A stretch of 64,000 bases of DNA. Origin: Flectonema sp. DT1601 (Eukaryota; Euglenozoa; Diplonemea; Diplonemida; Diplonemidae). A model generated the notes under the pieces. That model was given only the letters and a program-made list of their open reading frames with translations. It did no database searches and was not told the origin of the DNA. The first letter of the stretch is position 1. Every line of letters starts with the position of its first letter. Made by a program: the position numbers and the translations under genes. This document shows, one piece after another, positions 19,589-31,789 of the stretch. Location: positions 186,001 through 250,000 of the forward strand of contig OZ025853.1 in NCBI GenBank assembly GCA_964019425.1. Direction: 5' to 3'.

Positions 19589-21028
19589 TTACATAACGCT
19601 TTCTGTCTCTCCCATTGGAAGGAGGGAAGGCATTTCTTCAGATTGTTGCTCGAATGGAAGTTTAGTCTTACTGCCTAACTCTTCAAGGATCTTAATGATT
19701 GACTTACAATTTGGTTTGTTGTATCCAATTCCGAGAAGTTTAGTGACAGCGGCATCAGTTGGGGACACTACTAAGTTCGGAATTGAAATAGAAGAATCTT
19801 CTGCTTGATCAAGTGTGCTCTGAAGATGAACTAACCAATCGTTGTTTGACATAGTTGAGGCAGACTTTGGTAATAAGTTTGGTGTTGGAGTATCTTCTGT
19901 AAACAAAGAACGAGTAGTCTGATCGTCATCAGGTAACAGTACTGGTGGAACAGACATCACTGATGCTGAGCTCGTTGGTGTTGGTCCACCAAGAAGAGCT
20001 CCTCTAAATGCACTTAATGGAGAAGGAGTGAGTCCCATAGGACTGCTAGCCAGAGGACTCGACATACCAGACATACAAGGCATTATCTGTGATTGATATT
20101 GTAACTGTTGAATTGGTGTCATTGGAGACATGTGTGGCATCACTCTGCCAGCATTCACTGACTTACTCAATGGTGTGCTAATTGGACTGGTTTGAGTTGA
20201 TGCAGCGTTCTCAGCATGCCACATCTTCTCCTTTCTTGATGAAGGATATAATAACACGTATCTGCTTTCTGTGATGTGCTTGCGGTCCTTTGATTGAGCA
20301 ACAAGAGCTTCATTTCTATCACGGAACTCAATGACAGCTGATCCTGTTGGCTTACCATCCTTACCAGCGATAAAGAATACTTTATCAGATGTTAGGACGA
20401 GAGGTTTGAAGAATTCAATTACCATCTCTGGAGAGGCGTCGTATGGCATTCCAGTTACTTTAAGGAACCTGCCATCATCCATATCGTCATGTACATATCT
20501 GCATCTGTTTCCAAGGGAGCAGAACCCTTTTAAGAAATAGGCGCACATGCCTCCCGGAGTTCCAGATTTGAAATTATAAATTGGTTTACCATCCATCCCG
20601 TACTCTCTGTTGACGTCTCCTTTTTTCGGTGTTGAGAGGACACCCAGAGCCTCCAGTTCTTCACGAACCTTTGATCCGTTCTTTTTGATATTTAAGTTCT
20701 GAAGTTGCATTTCAAGACGCGCGGATTCAGTAACTTCCATTCTCTGAATCTTTGATCTGGCGAGTCTTTCCTTTGAAACTAATCCACGCAAGTCATCGAC
20801 AGGTTCTTCTTGGGTGGAATTCATGTCACCGAGAGGCGACCTAAATTCTCTTTTAAATGGAGTGCTGTTTCCCTTTGGTGGAGTGTTACTCACCTGACTA
20901 CTTGGTGACATGCTCATTAACCCTCCCACGTGCTGTCTTTGCAGCTGCATCTGAGCTGCCATCAACTTCTGTTGTTCCAAAAGGAACTGTTGTTGTTGGT
21001 AGAGCATCATGTTTCCGAATACAGACAT
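19589..21028 (-). CDS. CCCH zinc-finger and RRM RNA-binding protein
   Basis: 479 residues. A Gln-rich N-terminus (about residues 1-32) precedes a Ser/Pro-rich linker. A single C3H1 finger lies at Cys162, Cys170, Cys176 and His180 (CX7-CX5-CX3-H). An RNA-recognition motif follows directly at about 187-265, with RNP2-like Phe-Leu-Lys-Val-Thr-Gly-Met and RNP1-like Gly-Ser-Ala-Val-Ile-Glu-Phe. The rest is Ser/Thr/Pro-rich and disordered. The tandem CCCH-RRM layout is typical of post-transcriptional regulators that bind mRNA; in lineages with polycistronic transcription such proteins are a main control layer (established for trypanosomatids, inferred here). The ATG is preceded by about 21 A residues and a C. 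Acceptor-like TAGs sit at 21074-21076 and 21081-21083, giving a leader of about 45 nt that includes the poly-A. Confidence 0.9.
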   Translation of the reverse strand: MSVFGNMMLYQQQQFLLEQQKLMAAQMQLQRQHVGGLMSMSPSSQVSNTPPKGNSTPFKREFRSPLGDMNSTQEEPVDDLRGLVSKERLARSKIQRMEVTESARLEMQLQNLNIKKNGSKVREELEALGVLSTPKKGDVNREYGMDGKPIYNFKSGTPGGMCAYFLKGFCSLGNRCRYVHDDMDDGRFLKVTGMPYDASPEMVIEFFKPLVLTSDKVFFIAGKDGKPTGSAVIEFRDRNEALVAQSKDRKHITESRYVLLYPSSRKEKMWHAENAASTQTSPISTPLSKSVNAGRVMPHMSPMTPIQQLQYQSQIMPCMSGMSSPLASSPMGLTPSPLSAFRGALLGGPTPTSSASVMSVPPVLLPDDDQTTRSLFTEDTPTPNLLPKSASTMSNNDWLVHLQSTLDQAEDSSISIPNLVVSPTDAAVTKLLGIGYNKPNCKSIIKILEELGSKTKLPFEQQSEEMPSLLPMGETESVM

Positions 21029-21165
21029 GTTTTTTTTTTTTTTTTTTTTTACTTTTTGAGTTATTCGATGGAACTAAAAGCTATTTTAAAAAGAAAAAGG
21101 ACATTAATATAAAAACCTGTACAGCCGTCACTGACATTGATAACCACAACACATGTTATTTAATT

Positions 21166-21199
<34 letters not shown>

Positions 21200-22473
21200 A
21201 AAATTTTTATTAGTTAACTAAAAACAGCATGAGCATCTATGTGCTCCGGTTTCCTGAGGCGCATGTCGCGCAGCGAAACTTCTTACAGGATAGAAATGGC
21301 AGGACGTTTCTCGTTTTTTTTTTGGTTCTCTTTCTTGTTGTTTTGTTTGTTGATTTTTCTTTTTCCTCCCTTTTTTGTTGTCTTATTTTCCACAAGCTTG
21401 AAGTAATAAATAAACGCAAAGCCAAATCATATCAATGGGTGCCGAAACGGTCCTGTCTTGTATGATAGAGTTGGTTACGACAACTGTGTTCCCAGCTGTG
21501 GGAACAAAAGTTGTTTACACCACAGAGTATTACTCTTTTCCGCTGTCTTTCCCCCCCTCCGACCCCCTTTTTTTTTCCTCCTTTTTTTCATACTCCCTAT
21601 TAAGTGGGAGAGGAAAAAAAAAAAAAAAAGAGAAGAATTTCTTTTTGAGGGGACAAAAACCAACTTAAGGTTACAAATTGTACAAGGTATAGGAAATACA
21701 CGTTAGGAGTGGAAAAGAAAAATAAAGTCACTCAGCTGATGCGTGTGTCTGTCACTGAAAACCGCCCAAGGTATTCGCTGGTAACTTATTATTAGTGCGA
21801 AGAAAGAACTACGAATTTAAAAAAGAAAAAGACGGCACCTCCCCCCTTTTCTTCCAATAAAGGAAAAGGGAGAGTTGCCGTCTTTTTTCTTTTTTGTACA
21901 ACAAAAAACTTGTTTCAGTAGAAATAGAACGTCGGAGTAGCTTTCTCTTTTTAGGATTTCGTACTAGATGCGCACAAACAAAACAAAGTCGTTCCTTGTA
22001 TGTCTGTTTTTTTGTTTTCTTTCACTCTATCTTGCTGGATACTAAAGCCGAAGTCAAAAATAATTTCAAAAAAAGAGAAGAAAAAAAGGGGGGGGAGACC
22101 AAATGAATCCCTCAAACAGACAGGATCTCATAATAAAAAAAAACACCTAACGAATAAAAGAAATCACAAAAAAAAAAAAAAAAAAAAGCATAACAATAAA
22201 ATACTAGTTGCATTGAACCTTATAACATAACGAAAATTTGATGATTTTTTTTTTTTTTTTTTGTCACGTCAGTGGCGAGAATCGGAGGCCATATGCCTCC
22301 TCTATTCTAAAAACTTCAAAACTAAAACGATAACGGAGAAAGACTTAAAAAATCCTGTCAGGTCATCACTGGGGGAAAAACCGAATAGGAAGACAAGACC
22401 ATTTCTTTTTTTTTTTTTTTTTTTACTTCTCGATTCGAATTTTCCCGTCTCCCTCTCATGCACCCTGACATAA
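21029..22473. other. 1.4-kb spacer with hairpin and homopolymers
   Basis: It contains the poly-A leader of the CCCH-RRM gene, a poly-T of about 27 nt near 21172-21198, and a long hairpin at 21825-21889. Short open frames here are low-complexity and carry no recognisable domain. Confidence 0.55.
21825..21889. repeat. long near-perfect hairpin followed by T-rich run (plus strand)
   Basis: Arms 21825-21852 and 21862-21889, each about 28 nt, pair with only a few mismatches around an ATA-containing loop: GAAAAAGACGGCA on the left, TGCCGTCTTTTTTC on the right. On the plus strand a T-rich run follows, resembling a terminator or processed RNA end, but no transcript is known. A miniature element relic is an alternative. 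Confidence 0.65.
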
Positions 22474-25400
22474 CTATTCAACTGTTACACTGATACTACG
22501 AGGAGGACAGTCCAACCACTCACCCCTACTTGAGACGTGTTTCCAGAGAGTCACAGCATGCGGATATACAAGAGGGTCTTCCGTTACTGCGTGAACATAT
22601 CCATATTTTTGTGCCATTTTATTTTCATCACCCATCATTAGCAGTCCATCAAGAGCATAGACACGACGATCATCGCAGTCCCAAACTGGAAGCGGATTAT
22701 CACCACTTGAGAGAACATATCGACCTCCAACACTATCACAGACAGATGTGTTGACAATGATCACTTCAGGAATCTGATTGAGGGTTTTTGAATTACTTTT
22801 ATAAGACATCATTGTTGTTATAAAAACAACAGGAAAATCCATACCGTAGTTTTCCAAGTCCAGAGGCTCAATTCAGCCTCGTAGTCCTCAAGTGAGACGA
22901 GAGTAAAGTTAGGATCCAACTGTTTTAGTGTTGTAATTGAACTGGGGAGAAAAGAAAAAAAAATACATAAAAAATAATAATCCATACCTGAATAACTTCA
23001 TCCAAGTCCTTCTTACAGAGAGTTAATCTATTGCCTTTGTTGAGTGCCTTTGCTCTGATGAAGAAGAGTTGAGAACAGGGATGGCGATCAATGTGAGTGG
23101 AACATATCTTAACACAAGTCTCCGGATCATCGTCTAAGACGGTATTACATAAGTGATATCTACATTGCTGTGAAACAATTTTGAATTCCTCAACTAATTC
23201 TGGTAGGTCATCAGCAGCTGGTTCAACACTTATGATTCTAAACGAAACTTGAAGCTTCCGAGTACCATTCTTTCTGTATAACGATGACAGGTGGTGATCC
23301 TTACCTTCCAATGCTTTTCCTTTTTTAATAAAATCCAAACCATCATTAATTCTCTGTCTAAGACAAGCAATCCTGTCAATCAATAACATGTCTCGTATAG
23401 GTGGTGCAGGTTTCACCTCAACGTTTGTTATTTGCCAAATAAGTGGAAGTTGTAGTTTGTATCCCTGCTGTTGCTCATCAATAAGAGGAGATGCTTTTGT
23501 CAGACAATGTTTATAGCAGAGACCAAGCATTATAATTTCTGTTGATACAGGGTTTCTTTTGAGAATATTTTCTATTTCTTCATCGAAGAATTCACAATTT
23601 CCGATTTTAAAGTCGTCAGTTTCCTCGAATAAGACAGTACTATCTGAAGCTACCAACCGAACAGTGCAGTGAATGACATCCTCATCATTTAGTGATTGAC
23701 GAGGTGAATCAAATTGAGGTGACGATAAAGTGTCATATTGCTCAATAGGTTTATCAAAGTGAGGAAAGACTGTGAGGTGTGCTGTATCCTGGTGGGGGTC
23801 TGAAATACCGAGAATTCTAATGCGGTAAAAGAATCGACCACATCCTGGTTCCTGAGCCACAATATAATACTCTTCTCCAATACCACAACCAAATAGTAGT
23901 TCTTCGATGCATTTGTCGGTTTCTGATTTTGAAACGCCCGGATGTCGGAGTCTCATAGGACCCGTCTTCGCAATTAACAGATTGTTCCCTTCATACTTTG
24001 CATAACTCACACGAAGACACCCAGCGTGAACTTTCCTTTGCCCAAGAACACTCACGACTTTATAATACAATTGACACTTTGAGTTATGAGAACCACATTC
24101 CCAAAGAAGACTTTCGGCAAATACACCTCCGACAGGCTGTGTTACATTATTACTTACTACTGAGAGAGGTGATGGAGGAACGTAGCTGCGTTTTTGATAT
24201 ACGAGGAGGTACGCATTGCGAGTATAGACCTGGGACTGTTTCATTGAAGAAACTCGACTGTCGTTAAATTTATGCCAGTCGCTCTTTCCTTGAGTGACCG
24301 CAACATTAACGTAGCTGTAGTAGTGTCCAAATTGAAGAGTGCATCCCTCATGATTAACAACACCAACTAAGTCATATAAACAATCAGTTGGGTCATTACT
24401 AGTAGTAGCATATTGCGTACATCTCAACGGGTCTTCAGTTTCATTAAACTTTTGAATGTCTTGCTGATATAGAATTCTCTCACGTCTCACAGAACACATA
24501 GTATGATAAATACTTTTTGTTTGAAGTAGGTCTTCGGGTGATATTCTCTGACCTTTACCGATGGCGGAAATGACGTTTTCGACATCTGAAACTGCTCCGA
24601 AAATATTTTCTAAGCTCTGCTTCAGAGGTTGGAATATCGATGACTTTGCCTCCTCTCTCGACGTGTTAATTACGTCAGTCAATTTTGAATCAGATCCAAG
24701 TAATGAAGTGATATTTGGGTGATCAGTAGGAATGGTATCAGCAGATAGTATAGTTGCCATACTCAGTGATGGATTTACTGTCTGAGCTGATAGAAGAAGT
24801 TCAAGAGGGTAACTTCCGACAACATCACGACATGACAATACTAACGGAGAGTTCGATGATAAGATTTCAATAAAATCCTCCGGTCCTCGACTGTATAACA
24901 ACGAAATCGGAATATCTGACGACAACATTCCAGCTCTCGAAATCTCAAGTTCAATTTCTCTGAGGATGTCGGTTTCATCAGCAGCGTTCCCCATCGCGTC
25001 TCTTATCTTTTTTAACTTGTATCCACATGAACTTTCAAAGTCTAAAAGTGTTTCATTTAATAAGTCGTCAGCTGTTACAACAACAGGAATCCCAATAGAA
25101 ACAGCTCCTTGTTCTATTTTATGTTTCAGATGGAGGATTAATGTTGACAAGATTGGATTGAATAACACTTGGTTAGTATCAAGACTAGGGTCTCGATGTC
25201 TTAGTTGGTGTTCAATAGCATCGGGTGATCTTCTTGGTTCTACGAGTCTAAGTAATCCAACATCAGCAAGTATTCTCATATCAGAGTATTGTTGTGGTTG
25301 AATCAAAATCGGTGATGGTTCTGAAGGGATTTCAGCAGATTGAAGTTCGGTGTATTTCGGATTGTTTGTTGTTAGTAGTTCATCGTCGATGAGTTTAACT

Positions 25401-28400
25401 TTTTTATGAACTTCGTCGATAATCTTACTGTATGCTCTTTGATCAAATACAACATTAGGACTACAGTCGCTCAGTGACATCATTAATTTAATGCAATCGT
25501 CTACTGAAGTATCCGTAAGCATCTTTCGTAGAGTTTCTGATGAGTGGTACGGATCAAATTGAGTTTCTACTTCTTCATCTTCATCAAGTTCATTTTTAAT
25601 TTGAACCGAACTCTTTCCAATAATTGATATCAGAATGTCGCATACTTTGATCGTAACGATTGCTTTTGTAATTATTTCAGTTGGGAATTCTCTTAAATAC
25701 TCAATTCGTCGAGGTGGTGCCATGCTACTGAAAACCGTAGCAGGTATTGGAATACCGACCTCTTGTAATGCGTCACCATGAGCTTTACAAGTGTCTAAAT
25801 TTGAAACTGGGGTAGTTCCCAATATAGCATCAAGCCGAACACCAATCTTTGTACTGACATCATAGAGAGGAGTACGTAGTAGTGCTGAAGTGTCAGATTC
25901 AGATCCCATGAAGTTCTTTACTTCAGTTAGGTTACATTCTCTGACTCCTTCAGCGTTACTGTGAGTGATTGTTAAAGATTCGAGATGTGTAATAATATCT
26001 GAAATCAGAACTTCCTTAGTCGATAAGTTATAAATCATATTCTTAAATTCCCTACACTCAGTCACATAAGTTATCGACTGTGAGCTAACAGCACGCAGCC
26101 CAAGACCAAAACTCCTTTCAATAAAATTCAAAGCAATTTGAACTTTTCGAGGCTGAACAGCTTTACTACAAAAAGCTCCATACGTTGTATGTCTTGTGGA
26201 TTGGTAGTCAGAATTGTGTGTATTATTTGTTATTATAAATGTTGAGTTAGGAGATGACATTGCGTTGTTGGATTGCTTATCGAAAATGGCAAACAGATCA
26301 CTCTCAGCTCCTCCCAATTGGACCATCAGTCTGAATATTTGTTCTTCTTTGCATTCGACGTGCATTACTCCTTCTCGGGTAGGGGATGGAGACTCTGTGG
26401 TAGTTGAGTGTGGTAGCATTGCCTTTAGTATTCTTGCTACTTGTGTTGTTGATTCGTTGAATAGTTGTGAAAATGTAAGTTGACCAGCCCCACCAATAAT
26501 TCCTTGCAGTCGCCTGAAACCATTTCTTGCAGAAGGCAAGTCTTTCATGACCTGAAGAACTTCAGTCACAGCTGTAACTCTTTTTAGAATGTGAGTAACA
26601 ATTTGACTCTCAACAGTTGACCACTGCTCTGGCTTTGAAAGCTTAACAAACTCTTCAGCTGTATGCACGATACCAAACCCACGAAGAGCATTGTTGACAC
26701 GTTCTAATTTTTCATCAGGAGAGGGAATCGAACCTGCGATAGTTATCCCACGATGAATCTGTTGAACAAGTCGTTGCTGTACTAGTGGATCAGTAGACAG
26801 TAAATGTGATCCAGCAGAGATCCCAAGAGCTTTTAAACTATCAAAATTAATAAGATGTTTTCCAGAGGGTGTTGGTATGCTGTGAGACACTAGAGCCTGC
26901 AACTTTGCGTCTGGTAGCAGTCCGACTATTAATTCAGAGAGTTTGTCTTCACCAACAGTCGTTTTCATAATTTGGAGTAACTTCATAGTGTCTTGTTGTT
27001 TAACTGATTGAAGTAATCCACCACCACCACCAAGAACTCCTTCCATAGCATTCCACTGAAGGAGGGTTAATACGTCTGAGAATTTCTGCTTCACACCGGA
27101 CGTGTCAGGTCTGCCAGTTGGGGTTTCAGCTAATTTAATTTTATGAGCCTTCGTAAACTCTTGACTAAACCTTGAAGTGTCTCCCAAAGGAACAGTCGTG
27201 TAGATACCATTTAATTCTTTACACAGTTCTCTTATCTTTTCCAAGACGAGAGTCTGTTGAGCAGCTGGTAAGCGAGCAACGTGAGGTAACTTCTTAACAT
27301 CAGCATCCGATTTATGGAAAATTGTACCATCGCGATTACCGACGATATCTACAACAGATTTAATTAATTCAGCAGACCTGGCAAAGATGTGATTATCTTT
27401 TGCTAATGATTTAGCATCGGGTGAGATCCAATCCGATGTACTACTTTTAGCAAGAGAGAGGTCTCTGATGGATGTCAACATATCTTTTTCATTTTCTAAT
27501 AATTCATCGATTGGAATCTTAAGAACATCACCCATCGTCCTCTTACTACCAGAAGTTAATTTCCTCTTCGAGCATTGCGTCATTCTAAGAAGGGCGTCAT
27601 TGCGACGTTCATTTTCTTCTGATTTTGTACGAGCGCGGTCGGGTTGAATTAAGTCGAGTAGGGCTTCTCTTAAATCTTTTAATATGAAGGCAGCAACAGT
27701 CTTGACTGTTTGAACATCGTACATTAAATTATAAGCAACTGTTACCATTGTCGTGTTCGAAGTCTTAGAAGGGGTTTCTGCATCGGAGGTTGGTTGTTGT
27801 AGTTTGCGGATATGTTTGTACACGTTGACTGAATGACCAACACCCAACATCCAACAAAGATTTTGTTTTAATGACAACCGAAGTTGCTCAGATGTTGTTG
27901 GGAACGTTCTAGCACTCTGAGTTAGTTTAAATAATTGATTGTATGTTAATGTTGGGATTCTAGAACTCGACGTCACATCTCGAAATGATATTCCTGTACA
28001 GGCTTTGATACCTTCATCACGTATCGTGAGGAGGTTTCGTAGTTTTAGAAATAACGTCGGAAGAGATGTGTGTTGCAAAGCGACATTCGCTACTTTGTGA
28101 AGAATCACTGCTGACGATTCACATTTTTCTATTTGTGTAATTATATTAGTCTCGGATACTCCAACAAAACAGTAATGTTGAATGACTTCTCCCAATACCT
28201 GAATTATATCTTTTGGATACTTTCTTATCGTTGCGAGTAACACCTTTCTGAAGTCAAGTAGATTTTTTATTTCCATCACCTCAACAGAGTTGTCCAAACC
28301 AGTCGTATCTTGTGTAACAGGTATTTTACTTAGGATATCAACATCAGAAAGAGAAAACAACTCCGCCCAACTTACATTTATAAACGGTGAATGATATTTT

Positions 28401-31400
28401 GATAATAGCTTTGTTCCGTATTCCTCACACAATTTTTGAAGTTGTTGTTGTTTTTCTGATGACAGGTATCGCTGAATAAAAGTAGTGTGACTATCACATG
28501 CCTCCCAACCTCCCTCACCCGTTAATTTCAGCCTGTTTAAAAATTTCTCGTCAGCTACCTCACCACTCTTTGTCATATATTCAGAAAGGTTTAGTCCGAA
28601 TAATGGAAACGTAACTTCAGTTCGTTTTTTATATTCCAAATCCCTAAACCGATTGAGTTGTAATATTAGAACCGGTGGCAATCTCCAAATTGATGTCTTC
28701 CTCACTTTTGCAGTTTCTGTTTTACACTTTGAGCAGTTTGAGAGGTGGCCATCAGCTACTGAAGTAAGAGATTCTTTTAGACAAGTTGATAATTCTACAC
28801 TTGGTTCTTGAATTATTAAATCACATGGTAAGTAGCCAGTAGATTCCGCACCTCGCATAACGTAGTCGGTTCGAAACTCACATTCTAATACTTTATCTAA
28901 CCAGTCTACAGCGATAATTGTTTTCTTAGTAATAGCTATTCCTCCTGTACTATCTGCTTCAACACATCCAAAACACGGAGTGTACCAAGGACACCTTCCA
29001 CAGTACATTTCTGGTAATATATATTGATGAGTTCTACTTTGGGGTTTTTCTTTAACTTTAGATATCTCAAAGTAAACTGCAGCACCATCCTCACCAGTGC
29101 TATGAACACCACTCTCAGGTAAGTACAGCATTGGGAGCATCCATGAAACTTTTGACCAAATTAGAGATTTTAGACCCTTATACAATATCCTATCAGGTAC
29201 TCCAACAATACTGTATGCTGAACTAAACCTTTGTGGTGGAAACTTAAGGTCAGACACAGATCTGTGTACAACAATAACAGGTGTGACTTCTTCAGGAGAT
29301 CCAACTCCAAGATGAGCAGTCAGACCAAATAGAATTGCGGGAGAGTTGTTGTTATTCGCGAAGGCTACTCCCCCAACTGGTTGAGTTGAGTAGTGACGGT
29401 GATGAGGTGTAAATGAATCGATAAGATCAGAGGGGTCTAGAATTTGAATAGAACTTACACAAGATCCATCACTCTCATCACAATAAGTTAAACATGTTGT
29501 CTCTGGAGTATGTTGTGGGAATATCTCTTTTAGAGATACCGCAACATCTCGTGCTCTGCAATTCTGAACGGGTATCTGAATCCGAATTCGAATGACTGAA
29601 AGGTTCTCTCTCCTAACTAAGATTTGAACTTGTCGTGTTGTTTCAGTTATTGGAACAATGAGATGTCCAAAAACAGGAAAATCTCTTTTAACAAACCCAC
29701 ACCCAACACATGTCGATGTCAACCGTTCTTGTCCAGTCACGAATGCCGCTACTTTTGAGTAGTCTCGAATCCAAGTAGTCGCCCACATCTCATCAGCTAT
29801 CATTTTATCAGAACGACTGTTTGAAATCTCACGAGCTGCGATGTATGGTTTTGGGGTATCTCTTTTATTTAAGTCATCGGAAAGACCTTGAAGTAAGAAT
29901 CCTAAAAACTCTTGAGAGTCTTGCTGAGCATTTCCTCTAAACTGTTGCTGAAATTGACCTATAAGTTTTTTAAAATTACTTGGCGTCACAGCCGCCATCG
30001 TCGCCGACAACGGTTGCACCCACAACTGACAAAGTAGTTCATAGTATACGGCAGCTAATCGACCATCCATACCATGGTGTAGAGCTGCACTATTTAAATT
30101 AACATCTCGCAAGAATTCTTTCGATAGAAAATAATCTCTCAGTAAACTTGTGTGACTGAGACATTGAAGAGCACTGTTCATGTAGCAAGTATTTCCAAGG
30201 TTTACTAAACCACAGATACCACTGGCGGGTTGCCCACGATGAAGTTCATGTTGTGAGACTGTTCGATGCTGGTCGTCGCTGTTATTGTTTGAGAGGATCT
30301 TAACATTTAGAAGTTGTTGTCCATCTTCTTGTTTTGCATCTTCACCGAGGAATTTGCAGGGGACTGGACCTGCAAACGATTTCAACACGACATCACATTC
30401 TACGAGTAAAGTATCGGTTAGACTTTCTGAACATTCCAAACGAGTTGGAGCTTCACCAAAATCCTCGTCGATGAATGAGGTGCTGGAATTGTCATCATCG
30501 TCATCACTGACACGGCGATTGTTGGAATCAGAAAAACATGACATTTCATCCTCATCACTGAAAGAATCGTCTGGTGATGATGGGAAGGGAACGTGACTTG
30601 GATGATGTCTCAGATCCCTGTGAGTGTAATCAGACATCCCTTCAGGAGGAATAAATTGACCAATATCATTAACTGGAGTATACATCGTACAGTACCAATA
30701 GTTTTGATATAAATCCGATTTCTGATCTGCAAAATTCTCCGAAGCAAAAGTCCCAAACGGAATCTTCCAACGCAACCGCAACACCTGCATAATCCTTCTT
30801 GGTAAGGCAGCTAGTATAGATAACATAAGTAAACGACAGCTTTGAGACTTTCTAGGAACGTCATCAGAAGTGAATTCATCTTCAGAGACAGAGCTTAGAG
30901 TGATATCAGATAAATTATTTAAAAACATCTTTACTGGATTATTACAATCAGAGTCTTCAACTAAATTAATAAGTTCCAACACCATCTGCTGATCAGCGAC
31001 AGTTAGAGTTGTTTGTCCTCCAGAAGTACTTCCGAATATTTCAATAGCCAATCGTGCTCTGTCAGTTGGCAGCCCGTATGCAGCCACTGCTATGAATGAA
31101 CAAAAAGACTCTGCGGGGAGTAGTTCATTGACTTGCAGATATCGAAAAAGTTTATTTTGAACTGAATGTTGCAATAAATAAACCTCATCTCTCCAAGAAA
31201 CTGATGTGACGACATCAAGACGTCTTTGTGGAAGACGATCTCTGTAAGTGTTCCATATAATCTGAAGCACCGACATTGGAACTCTAACACTCAATGACTT
31301 GCTAATTGCTTCTAATTGTTCATTGTGATTACCTTGATATGAGTAACTACTTTCTCGTAGTCGGCGGTGAGATGCTCGAAGTCGTGGAGGAGAGCATTCC

Positions 31401-31789
31401 TTAAATGCTACTTGAGGTCCAATGTTATCAATCCATGACACACATGGTTCTTTTGAGTTATCGCTACACCATTCTATGAACTTATCTTTTGATCTGAGAG
31501 TAATTGCTGGTGGTTGTGCTCCATTACAATCCTCAAAGACGCTAGAGATGCATCGATTATGAATTCTACTTCCTCCAGCAGAGTATAGGTCGAATAGCAT
31601 TCCGTATCTCTCACTTTGATCACCTTTAGCTAACGAGTGTGCTACCTGATCAAATCTTAGCTGAGGAATACTTTCTTTAATTCTTTCGCTTAGCTGTTGA
31701 GGGATCATTGGAAAGTTTGAATTTATAACTTCCATTCCCCTCCGACCTTCATCATCATCATCATCAACAACACATTGTCTGTTACCCAT
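22474..31789 (-). CDS. giant USP32-like ubiquitin-specific protease with split catalytic domain (three exons)
   Basis: Join of 31789-22988, 22919-22845 and 22773-22474 gives 2934 + 25 + 99 = 3058 residues in phase. The start Met-Gly-Asn-Arg-Gln-Cys fits N-myristoylation, as does the USP32 start. Residues about 170-300 look EF-hand/helical as in USP32. The catalytic Cys535 sits in Asn-Leu-Gly-Asn-Thr-Cys-Tyr-Met-Asn-Ser. Zinc pairs Cys-Val-Gly-Cys and Cys-Ser-Lys-Cys, a Cys-Pro-Trp-Tyr motif shared with USP32, and Leu-Pro-Pro-Val-Leu-Ile-Leu-Gln-Leu-Asn-Arg-Phe follow. The His box (His2489 in Gly-His-Tyr-Tyr-Ser-Tyr) comes only after about 1370 extra residues (about 1080-2450) of unrecognised, mostly helical sequence. 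The Asn-Asp-Ser of the triad follows. The C-terminus contains a TPR-like Leu-Asp-Glu-Val-Ile-Gln-Leu-Asp-Pro-Asn formed across intron 1. The acceptor AG at 31799-31800 gives a 9-nt leader. All catalytic residues are kept, so it should cleave ubiquitin from substrates, probably at membranes. Confidence 0.9.
22774..22844 (-). other. spliceosomal intron 2 of the USP gene, 71 nt
   Basis: Donor GTATGG at 22844 and acceptor AATCAG ending at 22774, phase 0. Without removal the frame ends within 20 codons. With removal, a 99-residue C-terminal exon of normal composition follows. Confidence 0.75.
22920..22987 (-). other. spliceosomal intron 1 of the USP gene, 68 nt
   Basis: Donor GTATGG at 22987, acceptor AAACAG ending at 22920, phase 0. 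The chosen acceptor creates the TPR consensus Val-Ile-Gln-Leu-Asp-Pro-Asn. A stronger-looking polypyrimidine acceptor CTCCCCAG lies about 22 nt upstream but would lead to a stop. Confidence 0.75.
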
